The notes beneath the pieces were generated by a model. The model worked only from the letters and a program-made list of their open reading frames with translations, was not told the origin of the DNA and searched no databases. Positions 11,704-22,555 of a DNA stretch of 64,000 nt are shown here, piece after piece; positions within the stretch are counted from its first letter, which is position 1; the number at the start of each line of letters is the position of its first letter. Origin of the DNA: Dermanyssus gallinae (Eukaryota > Arthropoda > Arachnida > Mesostigmata > Dermanyssidae); assembly GCA_003439945.1 (NCBI GenBank), contig QVRM01006801.1, positions 340,001 through 404,000 on the forward strand. The letters run 5' to 3'. The translations under genes were made by a program, and so were the position numbers.

Positions 11704-13226
11704 GACGACCTATGCCGCTATGCGGCCGGCCAGACAGCCAGATACCCCAGTTTGTCGATTCAATACAACAGAATAGAGAGCATAAGGAGACCACAAGAAA
11801 GAATGAGGACCTTCGTTCGTTCTGTCTCCGTCTCTGTTCTGCGGGAGCAACAGGAAATTGTCATTGTGAATACAAAACTAGCTAGATAGATAGATACGTA
11901 TTATAGATATGACACAAAAAAAGATATATATGTATTGCAAATAGGACACAAGGAAGCAGATCAACGGATGCTCGTTTCGCGCATGATCTCTCTTGATTTG
12001 CTCCATTCGACGCTAACTTCCCGGCTCACCATCACTCTCGTCTCACTTTCTATCTCACTATCTCAATTGATTTCGTCAACTGAGAGATTGACGTCGAGCA
12101 GAATCTCAGCCAGTCGAATTTCACAGATGTCAAACGGCCATCGCCCGTCCCACGTTTATGATTGCGATTTACACCTACGCCTAAGCCTTGGCCCGGCGGC
12201 TGCCTCTCGTACGCACCATTTCCCTCCGCCACGAATACGGAGCTACTTCTACTGCTGGTCCTATTTATATCATTTAATATATTTATTATCTGGTCCTATT
12301 ACAGTAACTGCTACGACGACAATGACAACCATGTTATGACGATGTGTTAACGCGCCGCATCGATAATCGTCTACGCTAATTACCGCCACCCCCCTGCCGG
12401 TTGCTGGTATACTGGCCCACTACGCCAACATAATGCTGGCGCGCCGAGATCGTTCGTCAAGCCAGGAAGAATTCTGTACTAACTACAATATGTACTGCCC
12501 AGCCGTCTGTGTAAGCGCGTAGCTCAGCCCATCGGGTCACTTAAGGAACAACACGCTGCGTCGAGCCAAAGAACGCCAGCCCCTACGATAGGACGACATC
12601 GGATAGACGTCACCTTCGGATGATGACAACAACAAATAGCAATAACAAAACAACACCAACACCGACGAACACCACGACGACAACAACAACAACAACAAGA
12701 ACAGTGTTGCTACTTCTTACCGCAATTACTTCAATCACTGCTACCAATACTACTACTACAGCTATTACTATTGTTGTGAGAGCAGCTAAAACAAGTACAA
12801 TGCTCTCGACTAGTGGCATCACACCAGTGTCGTTTTCTCCATGTCGACACTTCTTGTTGTCCTTCTCCTCTGTCTGCCTTCCGAACCTGCACCATTATTC
12901 GCACCACTACGACACTAAGAAGCGGACACTAAGTGTGACGTTCCTGTTGCTGCCATGAATGCTGTAACCGCTCGCGCCCCTGCCAGCGTCTACCATGCAT
13001 AGCTGTAGCTGTGTTTATTGCCTGTCGTCTGGACTGTCCGTCTATGAGGCAAGATGCGATGCGATCAGATCCGATCGAGCAAACGAAAGAGAAGACCGCC
13101 AAAGACCAATCTATCTAGGTTAACGCAGTTAACAGCCAACGGCGGATCGGCCAGCCAGACAGCCAAAACCCAACCAGCTACCTGGGAATGAAGTTGTCGG
13201 ATTGACCAATAGTCGGTCGGAGATTG
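11704..13226. other. Non-coding stretch
   Basis: No supported gene. Contains GATA-like repeats near 11,880-11,900, and CAA and CTA trinucleotide runs at about 12,620-12,780 that produce poly-Thr frames. Confidence 0.5.
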
Positions 13227-13259
13227 CCCACTGGCCAGCCATGATGGCTGGCCAGTGGG
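13227..13259. repeat. Near-perfect 33-bp palindrome
   Basis: A 16-base arm, CCCACTGGCCAGCCAT, is followed by one G and the exact reverse complement of the arm. It can form a hairpin or cruciform with a 1-base loop. It contains two copies of TGGCCA. A host site or a foldback-element remnant are both possible; no flanking duplication was seen. Confidence 0.85.
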
Positions 13260-15290
13260 AAAGAAGCCAGTATCAAACGGCGCAATGGCACCACCAGATG
13301 CCACAGCGAACACGCAAACATATAGGTAGATAGGCTTACAGACAGACAGGCATACATACATACATACATACAAGCACGCGTGCACGCCACGCCCGGCGTG
13401 CACCGCCACCTTCTGAGTAGTTTGTCTTCATCGAGTACATACAGTGGCAGAATAGCAATCCCGCCGCGTCTCACCGTGCTCGTCGGATTCGTCTCACACC
13501 ACCCTGCATAAACATAGATCCATCCACATAAACCCGACCTACTCCCCCGCCTCTTAAAATTACCATATTCCCCACTCCTATTCTCGCCGATTTAGCCCCA
13601 GCTTGCCCCCGTCTCTATTTCCCTATCTCTCCCTCGCACGCGAGCGCTTTCTTCTGAGACGCCGCCGACTCCACTGCTAACTGGTCGAGGGGTACGGTAC
13701 TGCTCGAGTCTCAGATGATACTCCCTCAGTCACTCACTTGCTTGCCTGGTTGTTTACGCGGTTGACGTCGACATCGTTGTCGTCGTCTGTATCTGTCACA
13801 ACATGATATATTACTACAAACAATAGCTTGACTACAATGCGTGCAGTTGGGGTAGGATGTGCAAAAGGCTTTTACGTGTCAATTAACCACCTCTTCCGCC
13901 TCGACAAACGCAATCATTTTCGTCCTTGCCTCATCATTGACGTTATCGTCATCAGCATCAACAGCAAATTGGCCAGGACCGCAGCCATAACCACCACAGC
14001 TACCACGCTGAAACTCCTTCTCATAATTTGCTCCGCCCTATAAACGTAATCATTCTTGCCCAGGACGCTTTTGTGCCGTCTCCCGTTGAGGTGGGCAGAA
14101 GGGCTAAAGTTTGTCCTCCTGTATTTCATTCTTATGCGCACTGTTAGCCGATGAATGAAAGCAAAGCAAAATTGGTCCCAAAACCCATAATACGAGGTCT
14201 GCCAGTCTCGCGGGCACATTATAGTCACGTCACTTGAAGTCCGTGCGGCATAAATGTCCATATTCTTCCGCTCTTAAGACTGAATAATTTTAAGAAGATT
14301 GGAGGCTTTTTAAACTGTATATTAAGTATCGCCTCACGTGAAACTTTCCTACGCGCACCTCTCTTTCAACCGAAAGATGTTGATCAGCAGGCTGGTCCGC
14401 CGGGCCGTCTGCTTTTGGGGTCGATGGTCTTGGTTAATCTGTTGGTCGTATTAACGGGGTACACGGTAGCACATACACGTATGTCGTAATGTAACCGGCA
14501 AGCGCCATCGATGACCATCACAAGCAGTTTAATTCATATGTAGCCGATTATGCTACTTACGATGACAAATGGAACAAACCTTATCGGCGTATGACGGCAT
14601 GTTCTACCAAGAGCTCTTAACGACTCCCGTCAGACCCACGATATACGCGGGAAAAAGAAGAATGGAAGAAGATCAACTAACCTGAAATCAAAAACAAGAA
14701 CAACACCCATAGCTTAGCAACAATCTGCCTAGCAATGTTATGATTGTGGTACCGCTCCTTACAATCTTTTTTTAATAAAACGATAACTAGTATTTTAGTG
14801 AGAAAGACTAAAATAATGAGAACGGAGAACAAAGACGATAACTGTTATTAGAAACCATCTGTTTTAGTGAAAATAAGGATGTTCAAGGATGTTTCTGATG
14901 TCGCAAAACTCGTTTTCTTAGATCAGGCTCAGTTCATTTTCAAAATGCATGCTTGACTCATATTTCACTCGCAGCTCGCGCTGATTAAACGAATGCCTCA
15001 GCAAGCTGAGCAGGCCAGAAGCAAATTTTGTTCGATTTATATCAAACAGAAATTGAAGTAGTACTGGAAGCTATGACCAAGCTAAAGTTCTCCCATTGAG
15101 ACGCGCACTTGGCAGAGAAGGCACGAATAAGAATAACATAATGATAATCGGACCTATTTAAATAAACAAAACAAAAAAACTACTAAAACAGCTACGTTTA
15201 TAAAGAGACAATTGTTACCTTTTATATATAAGCAAACAAAACATATCCGCTTATGCTGCCCAACCCCTCTTACAAAATGCCCGGCCTTCT

Positions 15291-15334
<44 letters not shown>

Positions 15335-15506
15335 AGCAAAGTAGCATTGGTTCAACGAATCATGGTATGTCAACGTGTCGGTTAAGTTATGGGCACGTCA
15401 TTTTCAGTCATATATACATGTATATATAGTCAATCCCAAGTGTAGTTAGTTATTCACATTTCACTGTAACCATAAATTTAAATAATAAATTATGAATGTT
15501 TCCCTG
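13260..15506. other. Non-coding stretch
   Basis: No supported gene. Contains a CATA tetranucleotide run (13,350-13,372), an ordinary-looking but unrecognised region 13,480-14,700, AT-rich sequence 14,700-15,290 and a TA run at 15,293-15,331. Confidence 0.5.
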
Positions 15507-15526
15507 TATATATATATATATATATA
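15507..15526. repeat. (TA)n run at the left edge of a retrotransposon fragment
   Basis: About 20 bp of TA directly joined to the first in-frame codon of the LINE-like fragment (CCT GAC GGT). Confidence 0.9.
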
Positions 15527-15922
15527 CCTGACGGTATGACCTTAACTCCGTTCGAGCGCGGATGCATGCTGGTTTGGGACGCGACAGTTACTGACTCATT
15601 AGCCCCTTCAATGGTCAGTGCTGGCGCGGCTCAGGCTGGTCATGCATCGGCTCTCGCCGAGGCAGGCAAGGTTAGAAAGTACCAGAACATCGGTTACCCG
15701 TACGAGTTTCACCCACTTGCCTTCGAGACCCTTGGCGGGCCGGGTCCGTCTACTCGCAGCTTGCTACAGAAGGTCGGGAAGCGGCTAATTCTAGCCAGCG
15801 AAGATAAGCGAGCAAGTGATTTCCTCAGACAGCGTCTGTCGCTGGATGTGCAACGGGGCAATACGGCCTCGGTTCGAGGAACCCTCCAGAAATGGCTGGT
15901 CCCTACACTGGACCCCCCGTAA
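15527..15922 (+). pseudogene. LINE C-terminal region resembling a restriction-like endonuclease (fragment)
   Basis: The 131 readable codons begin in the middle of a domain: PDGMTL, then LVWDATVTD, then AEAGKVRKYQ, then FETLGGPGPS, ending in LQKWLVPTLDPP and a stop. The spacing PD...D...K..KY matches the PD-(D/E)XK-type endonuclease found after the reverse transcriptase in some non-LTR retrotransposons, and I recall similar tails on many invertebrate RT-like proteins. The family is given from memory of these patterns, not from a search. There is no stop or frameshift inside the fragment, so it is fairly young despite the truncation. The ATG at 15,536 is internal and is not the real start. Confidence 0.55.
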
Positions 15923-15990
15923 TGGTGCACACGTTCGCAGGGACCCAAATGTCATGGTCCGACCGTGAATGATCACATTGAATAAATAAT
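15527..15990 (+). mobile_element. 5'-truncated non-LTR retrotransposon fragment, 3' end
   Basis: The fragment consists of an uninterrupted C-terminal coding piece (15,527-15,922), a short 3' tail with AATAAATAATAA (15,981-15,992), and TA runs touching both sides. The left boundary cuts the protein at Pro-Asp-Gly-Met, so the copy is 5'-truncated, the usual fate of LINE insertions. No target duplication could be fixed because of the TA runs. Confidence 0.55.
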
Positions 15991-15991
15991 A

Positions 15992-15994
<3 letters not shown>

Positions 15995-16027
<33 letters not shown>
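15995..16027. repeat. (TA)n run at the 3' end of the LINE-like fragment
   Basis: TA run following the AATAAATAATAATG tail; it may be the 3' simple-repeat tail of the element or an expanded target site. Confidence 0.9.
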
Positions 16028-16030
<3 letters not shown>

Positions 16031-16378
16031 CATATATATATGACAGGAGAAGGTCGAGAATTTACCATATATGTATAAATATATAGCAGAAGCATCATTG
16101 TCCACTTCACTAGAGTCACTTGTACCACCAGCCAGCCAGCTTATAGTCTGGCTCGTAGTCCGTCGGCTTTGGTTCATCTCCGTCGTCGACGGGTGGAGAG
16201 GCCACTTTTAGCGACTCGTCTCCCCCGTCACACCGCGCCGGTCACGGGGGGGGGGCGGGCTGGCTCTCCCGCGATCTGTCTGAATGTCGTCTTGCTTGTT
16301 TTATCCCTTGTTGGGGGTTGACTCGGTCGTTTGCTTTTTGACGCCGACACGTCGATAATCTATGGCGTGAGCAGCAAA

Positions 16379-16690
16379 TTAGTCAACGTTTGCTTTAATC
16401 GGGGGTGCAAAGGGAGGGGGGAGGATGAGGAGGAGGTGGCGGACGAGAGGGGATATGTCATCTCGCTGACAACCGATCGACCGTCTGACTGCGTCCATTC
16501 TTGTCACTGAGCAGCAGCAACAGCAGTAGTCTATCCGTCCGTCCGTCAGTCCGTCCAGCACTACCCCATTTGTGTCTGCAGCAGCTCCGGGGGTGCGGGG
16601 GGATGCTTTGTTGACAGGCATCGGTGTTACGGCTCCGGCTGCTGCTGATGCTGGCGCTGCATTAGTTTCCGCCGCTTCTACCTTGTCCAT
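16379..16690 (-). CDS. Candidate coding exon, Ala/Pro-rich N-terminus, product unknown
   Basis: A minus-strand frame of 103 codons starts at an ATG (16,690). It opens [19 protein letters not shown], runs through a Pro/Thr region ([21 protein letters not shown]) and then [11 protein letters not shown], and ends in poly-Cys. The first 60 residues have the varied codon use and composition of real protein; the CCCCC stretch is a CAG run read in this frame. A GTAGTG just after ...ADTNG is a possible splice exit. The start context is mediocre (T at -3). The family is not recognised, and no partner exon was found. Confidence 0.3.
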   Translation of the reverse strand: MDKVEAAETNAAPASAAAGAVTPMPVNKASPRTPGAAADTNGVVLDGLTDGRIDYCCCCCSVTRMDAVRRSIGCQRDDISPLVRHLLLILPPPFAPPIKANVD

Positions 16691-16741
16691 TTACATAGGC
16701 AGGCAGGCATGCATGTGAGCGCATGTGTACGCACATTATGA

Positions 16742-16742
16742 C

Positions 16743-16830
<88 letters not shown>
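16742..16830. repeat. (TA)n microsatellite, about 90 bp
   Basis: Mostly pure TA with a few C/G/A interruptions near its left end. It is flanked on the right by CATA/ACACATA repeats. Confidence 0.95.
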
Positions 16831-16836
<6 letters not shown>

Positions 16837-17280
16837 ATACACATAGATGTGTGTACATAGGACGAGGAGCGGCTATTGCGAAGACGCATCTGAGCAGCCG
16901 TCTAATAATCATAATAGTGATAATAACAGCTGACAGCATTAACAGAAATCAGTGTTGACGGCGGTTACCGCAGCGGCAACTAGGGTGTCGTTAGCCGGAG
17001 CCACCATTACCCCTATGAACAACACGAGTAGCCCATTCAACAGGCGGCGTGTTTGTGTGAGTATGTGTATGTGTGTGTGTGTGTGTGCGAAAAACAACTG
17101 AAAAAGGGAGGAGTAGCTGGTATCAGTATATGGATATAGAGAGAGCGAATAGAAGTGCGAGACTAGACGAAAATTGAACGTATGATCATCTTTGGCTTTA
17201 TCACTTTAGTTTCTGACTCCTTGTGTGGGTATCTCTCTCTCTCTCTTCTTGCATTTATTCTTAGCCCGCGGGAGTGTGAT

Positions 17281-17316
17281 CTCTCTCTCTCTCTCTCTAG
17301 AGAGAGAGAGAGAGAG
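17281..17316. repeat. (CT)9(AG)9 palindrome
   Basis: A CT run switches directly to an AG run, making a perfect 36-bp self-complementary block. A CT run also lies about 40 bp to its left. GAGA-type proteins bind such DNA in arthropods, but function here is unproven. Confidence 0.85.
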
Positions 17317-17396
17317 AAAGGAAGTAGCGATGTATGACGAACGCAACGCTCTTCAGGCGTGCTGGAAGCTCAGCGGCGATCTTTCGCCGCTATTGA

Positions 17397-17627
17397 CGCT
17401 CTGAGCTCGCGCCAGCCTCAAGCAACCGCCTCAACCACCACGGCCGTCATCATCGCCATCACCAGCACCCCCAGCACCCCCCCCCCCCGCACCCCCCGCA
17501 GCAGCAGCAGCAGAAGCTGCCGCGGGAGCAACAGAAGACTGAACAGCAACATCAGCGCCGACAACAGTGTCTGTCCAATCCGAAGATCACCCCCGGAGGA
17601 GAAGAGGACGAAACACAGAAGATCAAG
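17397..17627 (+). CDS. Candidate exon ending at a strong splice donor, His/Pro/Gln-rich
   Basis: After an in-frame stop at 17,394 this plus-strand frame stays open up to AAG/GTGAGT at 17,625-17,633, a consensus donor. It encodes a His/Pro-rich part, then poly-Gln (17,499-17,513), KLPREQQKTEQQHQRRQQ and finally CLSNPKITPGGEEDETQKIK, which looks like ordinary protein. There is no ATG in this frame, so an acceptor upstream would be needed; the AG at 17,404-17,405 is possible. Another frame over the same DNA is also open, so the assignment is tentative. Confidence 0.3.
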
Positions 17628-17633
17628 GTGAGT

Positions 17634-18233
17634 CCTGCCGAGAGTGCGGGTGTACGGGGGGGGGTATGGGGGGAAGACACGAGCGTGGATCTAGGGAGAG
17701 CTTCTCTGGCTCTGGCTACTTGGGCTTGGAGTTAGTTGTCTGTCACCGAGCCGTCACTCACGTTCGTCACGAAATCATCGGTCAGTTATAGTGCGACTAC
17801 TGTGACGATGATGGGTTGTTGTTGTTATTGCTGCTGCTGCTGCGGCTGATGCCTGCTAATGCTACGGCGACACGACACGATGTATGAACAAAATGAGAGA
17901 GGTGACAAGAAAGAGAAACTCGAGTGAGAGAAAGAGGGGGAAGCCAAAAAAGGACGAAAGAGAATCCGACAGCTCAAACGAACAGCGACGATTGTGAGAC
18001 GACAAACTCGGGCCACCACTAGGGGGTGCGTGCATGAAAATAAACTATAAATAAAGGGGGAATTCGAGAGAAATGTGCGGAGGGGGGGGGGAGTAGACGC
18101 AAAGGACGACATAAAGATGTAGAGAGACGCAAGAGAAGGCGAAAAAATTGAAATTACTGACTGCTACGGCTGGCAGCCGCAGGAGACCGTTCAAATCCTC
18201 CAGTAACGCGCAGGGAAAATACCATAGACAAAT

Positions 18234-18269
<36 letters not shown>

Positions 18270-19286
18270 AAAGTCAGCAACGTGCCTTTAGCGGTCGGCC
18301 CATTGCTCCATATGGCACTACCGCAGATGCCGCCAAAGTGCCTTCGTCCGTCAAACATGACCGGCGCGTCAACACAGAGCTTCACGAATTGAGAGGAGCT
18401 CAGCAGCAAGCACACAGCTGCACCATAAGATCTCTACCACGGACAATACTACTACTACTACTATAACTGATACGAAGATTATGATGATAATGGTGCTGAG
18501 GACGACAACGACGACGATGACAGCAACCATGACTACAGTCTTTAGTATGACATCACACCCCATCTATAGGGGTCTCTACCAATAGAGGGGCTCTAGAGAG
18601 TCAATCAAAGTGCACCATATATATAAAGGGGGGAGGGGAATAGAAAAGACAACGTGACAGAGGTAGATAGAGAGAGCGGCAATCGCGAGAGAGAGATGGA
18701 GGGGGAGAGAAAGGTAAGCAATAGTTTAATTCGTTTAGAGCTTCAGACAATGGCTGAAGACCAGAGCCCTTCCACCTATGCACCTTCGCATCTTCTTCGG
18801 AATTTGTGACAAATGCCGAGCACACTCCGATGGACGGATGCAAACTGTCATTGAGTTCATTCCGAGGCGGACGCCAGAACTAAGAACGACACCAGCAGCT
18901 ACGAGAATACGCCCAGTCGTTATCGCTGTCGCCTGTCCACAGATGGCTCTATTTGTTTCGATGTGTGAGGAATCAAATTCCGACGTCAAACACCGACGAC
19001 GACATTAACATCGTTACCTTCAATCGACTGATTAAAACAACGAACAAAATCAACGAACAAATTAACGGCTTACTAGATGGGCAAACGATCCCGAGAGACG
19101 AAAACGTACGATTAAAAGAACTACGTATTTTTTCAAACAAAGCTGGAGGGACAATGCAAGTTAATTTGTCGTTATGCGTAGCCGCTTGACTGTGAAGGAG
19201 AATAGTATAAATAAAGAATAATGTAATAAAATAATATATATATATATACTCATTTATTATTTAATGATATGGTTAAATATATATAA

Positions 19287-19331
<45 letters not shown>

Positions 19332-21195
19332 GCAGAGAGAGAAAAGGAGACGATTAGAAAGCTAAAGAGAGACAAAGACGACGCGAGAGAAAGGGAGGCA
19401 GGGAGGAGATGTCGACCAGTGAGAGCTGTCGTGTCGTCTACCCGACATGACGACTAGGCAAAAAGCGTATCGAAAGCAAATAAACTTCCACTTGGCTTGG
19501 CCGACTTCGCCGTCGTGCTTTAGGACACCTCTCACGAAAACGAGCCGCGGCTACGGAGGCGAAGATGGAGAAGACGAAGAAGAAGAAGTAGAACAGGATG
19601 ACGACAGGTTTCGATCCCTGACGAAAACCATGGTGACCATGACAACGAAGGCTGACGTTGATGACGACGACAAACATCTATGAAGACAGGCCCGATCATA
19701 CCAGTCAATCAGCGAGTCACTGAGCCAGCGACACCAGCTTGCCGCCTGGCAAGTTCGTCACCCCCGGCGTTGTTGTTGTTGTTGCTGCTGTCGTTGTGGT
19801 TGTTGTTGGTGCTGTCGTTGTTGTTGTTGTTGTCCTCCTCTTAGTCCTCTCGCATCAACAACGTGATCGTCAGCATCGTCACCTTTCTCTTCGTCGTCGT
19901 CGTCATCGTCGGTGTTCTTGTTGTTGTTGATGTTCTTGTTGTTGTTGATGTTGTTGTTGTTGTTCTCTTTGTTGTTGTTGTCGTCGTCGTCGCCGTCTTC
20001 AGCATGACTGCAGAGACCAGACCGATGAATACGAGCCGCTTAAGCGTAAATCCCCCACCCCAGTCCGCGCTCCCCCGGACGGCCAGGTCTTTCTCATTCA
20101 ACTGCTTCGGTTTCAGAGTTTGGTAAACGGCTGGCCGAAGCAGCCCGAGGCCGATGAATGGTGGCCGGTGAGGTGGGCTGAGGTGAGAACGGAGGTGTTC
20201 GTGCTGCTAGCGGTCTCTTCCAGCTACCGCCACAACTGCTTCTGTTACTGATATTGCTCCCTGCTCCTGCTAGTCTCCACCGGTGCTGTCAGTGCAACGT
20301 CAAGAAACAATCTCGCGGCAAAGTCCGCAGTACAGGCAAATGCTAGAATGCAGACGCACCACGATCTATACCGAATACCACTAATATGAGCAACAGCAAC
20401 AATAATGGTAACGACAACTATAGGCAACAATGAGGTAAAAACCGCAACAATATCAACAGCAGTACTAATAGTATTGAAGTACTAAAAACAACCACAGAAA
20501 AATAAAAAAACAACAACAACATTATTAATAATAATTAACATAGCGAGATATATTTTTGCCCCAAGAAAAAATCTCTAGGGAGTATTAGTAACAGCGAGGA
20601 TGAATATAAATTGTAAGCCAAATCGGCAAATCTTAACAAAAAGTTCTTCGATAGGGAATGTATAGAGTCAGGGTCGAATGCATGTGCCAGAGTTACTGGT
20701 TCACTATACTAGCGAAGTGGTGTGAGCGTAAAATGTGCAAGAAGAAGTAGTTCTTTAGAGCGCGCTTGCCGGCAAATAGGCTAGTCTTGCATGTTGTAAG
20801 CAACTCCAGCAAGCAGAACGAGAGGGATCAGATATTTTATTATTTTTTTTGTTCAAAGGTGGCATATCCAAGTACTTACTGCTTAAAATTAAAGGAAATA
20901 CATGAAATAAATTGAATTAAATAAAATGGTTTTAAGTGGTAAAGTTCAAATGTCCTGTAGTCCACTAAACCTGGCTACTGAAGGCACACAAACATTAGCT
21001 TTGTAAGCGTGTGAGCTGTGCGATTAGTAGCACAATAGAACAGATTTATCACACATGCCGTATAAGGAAAATGAGGGAACATTTACTGCCGCGGCGATTG
21101 TATTAGCATTACTGCGCAAGCTGTAGAACTCGTTAATTATTTTACTTGTCTTGGAATCATTCTTACGCGCCGTTTTTCGCTAGGCAGGCAATATA
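17634..21195. other. Non-coding stretch with repeats, no supported gene
   Basis: Contains a GA-rich block (17,890-18,130), TA runs at 18,238-18,265, 19,236-19,250 and 19,292-19,328, CTA and GAC runs (18,445-18,520) and a GTT/GTC block at 19,770-20,000. A short plus-strand frame at 18,953-19,189 (with DDDINIVTFNRLIKTT) ends just before AATAAA and a TA run. It resembles the 3' ends of transposon fragments elsewhere in the window but is not recognised. From 20,400 to 21,190 the sequence is AT-rich and featureless. Confidence 0.45.
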
Positions 21196-21197
21196 TA

Positions 21198-21211
21198 TAC
21201 GAGGTGTGTTC
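21198..21211 (+). repeat. Mariner left terminal inverted repeat
   Basis: TACGAGGTGTGTTC; 13 of 14 bases match the right end read inward. The similarity weakens beyond this core. Confidence 0.9.
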
Positions 21212-21377
21212 GCGGGTTACGTATATTCGAATTTCGATTTTTTGTGGCGTTATGTTGGTACTCATGTCTCTCACTTATGCCGACAAGCTCGGCCATTTTG
21301 AATGTTCACTTAATTGTTGACAGCTGCTTTGCTTGCACGTGTTTTGGATCGTCTTCGATTTTTACCTATTCAAAAAA

Positions 21378-22439
21378 ATGGATCAAAGAACCTGTATCAA
21401 ATTTTGTGTGAAAAACGAAATTAAGTGCGCGGATGCATTCCGAATGTTGACTGTGGCATACGGAGAAGCTACCTTGGACCGAAGCAACGTTTATCGGTGG
21501 TACAAAATGTTCTCAGAAGGCCGAGAAGATGTGAACGACGAAGAGCGTGCCGGACGCCCGAGCACTTCAACAACAGACGAAAAAATTAATGAAGTGGAGA
21601 AAATGGTATTGGCCAATCGTCGAATCACCGTTGGAGAAGTTGCTGAGGACCTAAACATATCGATTGGCTCGTGCCATTCGATTTTTATCAATGATTTGGG
21701 CATGAGACGGGTCGCCGCGAAATTCGTACCAAAATTGCTCAATTGCGACCAAAAACAGCATCGCATGAACATTGCTAATGAGATGTTGGACTCTGTCCGC
21801 GACGACCCAAATTTGCTCCAGAGGGTCATAACTGGTGACGAATCGTGGATTTATGGTTATGACGTGGAAACCAAAGCTCAATCATCTCAATGGAAGCTGC
21901 CGCACGAACCAAGACCGAAAAAAGCGCGCCAAGTTCGGTCGAATGTGAAAGTTTTGCTGACAGTTTTCATCGATTGCAGGGGCGTGGTGCATCATGAGTT
22001 CTTGCCACAGGGTAGAACGGTCAATAAGGAATATTACCTGCAAGTTATGCGCAATTTGCGCGAAGCAATCCGCCATAAACGCCCGGATTTGTGGAAGAAC
22101 AAAAATTGGCTTTTGCACCACGATAACGCCCCTGCTCACACATCGTTGCTTGTGCGCGAGTTTTTGGCCAAAAACAACGCACTAATGATGCCGCAGCCAC
22201 CGTATTCCCCAGATCTGGCCCCCTGTGACTTTATCTTGTTCCCTAAACTGAAGAGGCCCATGAAAGGACGACGTTACGCTACGCTTGACGAGATAAAGAC
22301 GGCATCGAAGGAAGAGCTGAACAAGATTAAAAAAAATGGTTTTTTTAAATGCTTCGAAGATTGGAAAAACCGTTGGCACAAGTGTATAATATCTCATGGG
22401 GATTACTTTGAAGGGGACAAAATAGATATTCATGAATAA
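21378..22439 (+). CDS. Mariner transposase, full length
   Basis: This enzyme cuts the element out and inserts it at TA sites. The start chosen is the ATG at 21,378 (MDQRTCIKFC), giving 353 residues, close to the usual 340-350 for mariner. The in-frame ATG at 21,333 would add 15 residues unlike the family. The N-terminal 110 residues correspond to the helix-turn-helix DNA-binding region. A degenerate WVPHEL-type motif reads FVPKLL. The catalytic triad is complete: Asp154 (TGDESW), Asp249 (HHDNAPAH) and Asp284 (YSPDLAPCDF), with exactly 34 residues between the last two, the D,D34D signature. The last two positions equal those known for Mos1. The frame has no stops. Translation ends 56 bp before the right end of the element. 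Activity is inferred from integrity only. Confidence 0.95.
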   Translation: MDQRTCIKFCVKNEIKCADAFRMLTVAYGEATLDRSNVYRWYKMFSEGREDVNDEERAGRPSTSTTDEKINEVEKMVLANRRITVGEVAEDLNISIGSCHSIFINDLGMRRVAAKFVPKLLNCDQKQHRMNIANEMLDSVRDDPNLLQRVITGDESWIYGYDVETKAQSSQWKLPHEPRPKKARQVRSNVKVLLTVFIDCRGVVHHEFLPQGRTVNKEYYLQVMRNLREAIRHKRPDLWKNKNWLLHHDNAPAHTSLLVREFLAKNNALMMPQPPYSPDLAPCDFILFPKLKRPMKGRRYATLDEIKTASKEELNKIKKNGFFKCFEDWKNRWHKCIISHGDYFEGDKIDIHE

Positions 22440-22481
22440 AGGAATAATTTTTGAAAAAACACAAAAGTCGCGGTACTTTTT

Positions 22482-22492
22482 GAACACACCTC

Positions 22493-22495
<3 letters not shown>
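22482..22495 (-). repeat. Mariner right terminal inverted repeat
   Basis: GAACACACCTCGTG, the reverse complement of the left repeat apart from its outermost base. Confidence 0.9.
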
Positions 22496-22549
<54 letters not shown>

Positions 22550-22555
22550 TATATT
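22496..22555. repeat. (TA)n microsatellite abutting mariner
   Basis: About 60 bp of TA with a single C interruption, directly joined to the right end of the intact mariner. Confidence 0.95.

Larger units (their letters stand above)
21198..22495 (+). mobile_element. Apparently intact mariner transposon
   Basis: This is a 1,298-bp element. The two ends form a near-perfect 14-base terminal inverted repeat: TACGAGGTGTGTTC on the left, and CACGAGGTGTGTTC when the right end is read inward. TA dinucleotides flank both ends (21,196-21,197 and 22,496-22,497), as expected for mariner target duplication. The single long ORF inside is uninterrupted. Length, repeat type, target and ORF all agree with the mariner family. 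A perfect frame suggests recent arrival or recent activity. The right side continues into a 60-bp TA run, so the insertion went into, or seeded, a TA microsatellite. Confidence 0.93.

Noticed and set aside
21333..21377. Upstream start for the mariner transposase
   Set aside because: The 15 extra residues are unlike the family; the ATG at 21,378 gives the usual length and the Mos1-like positions of the catalytic residues.
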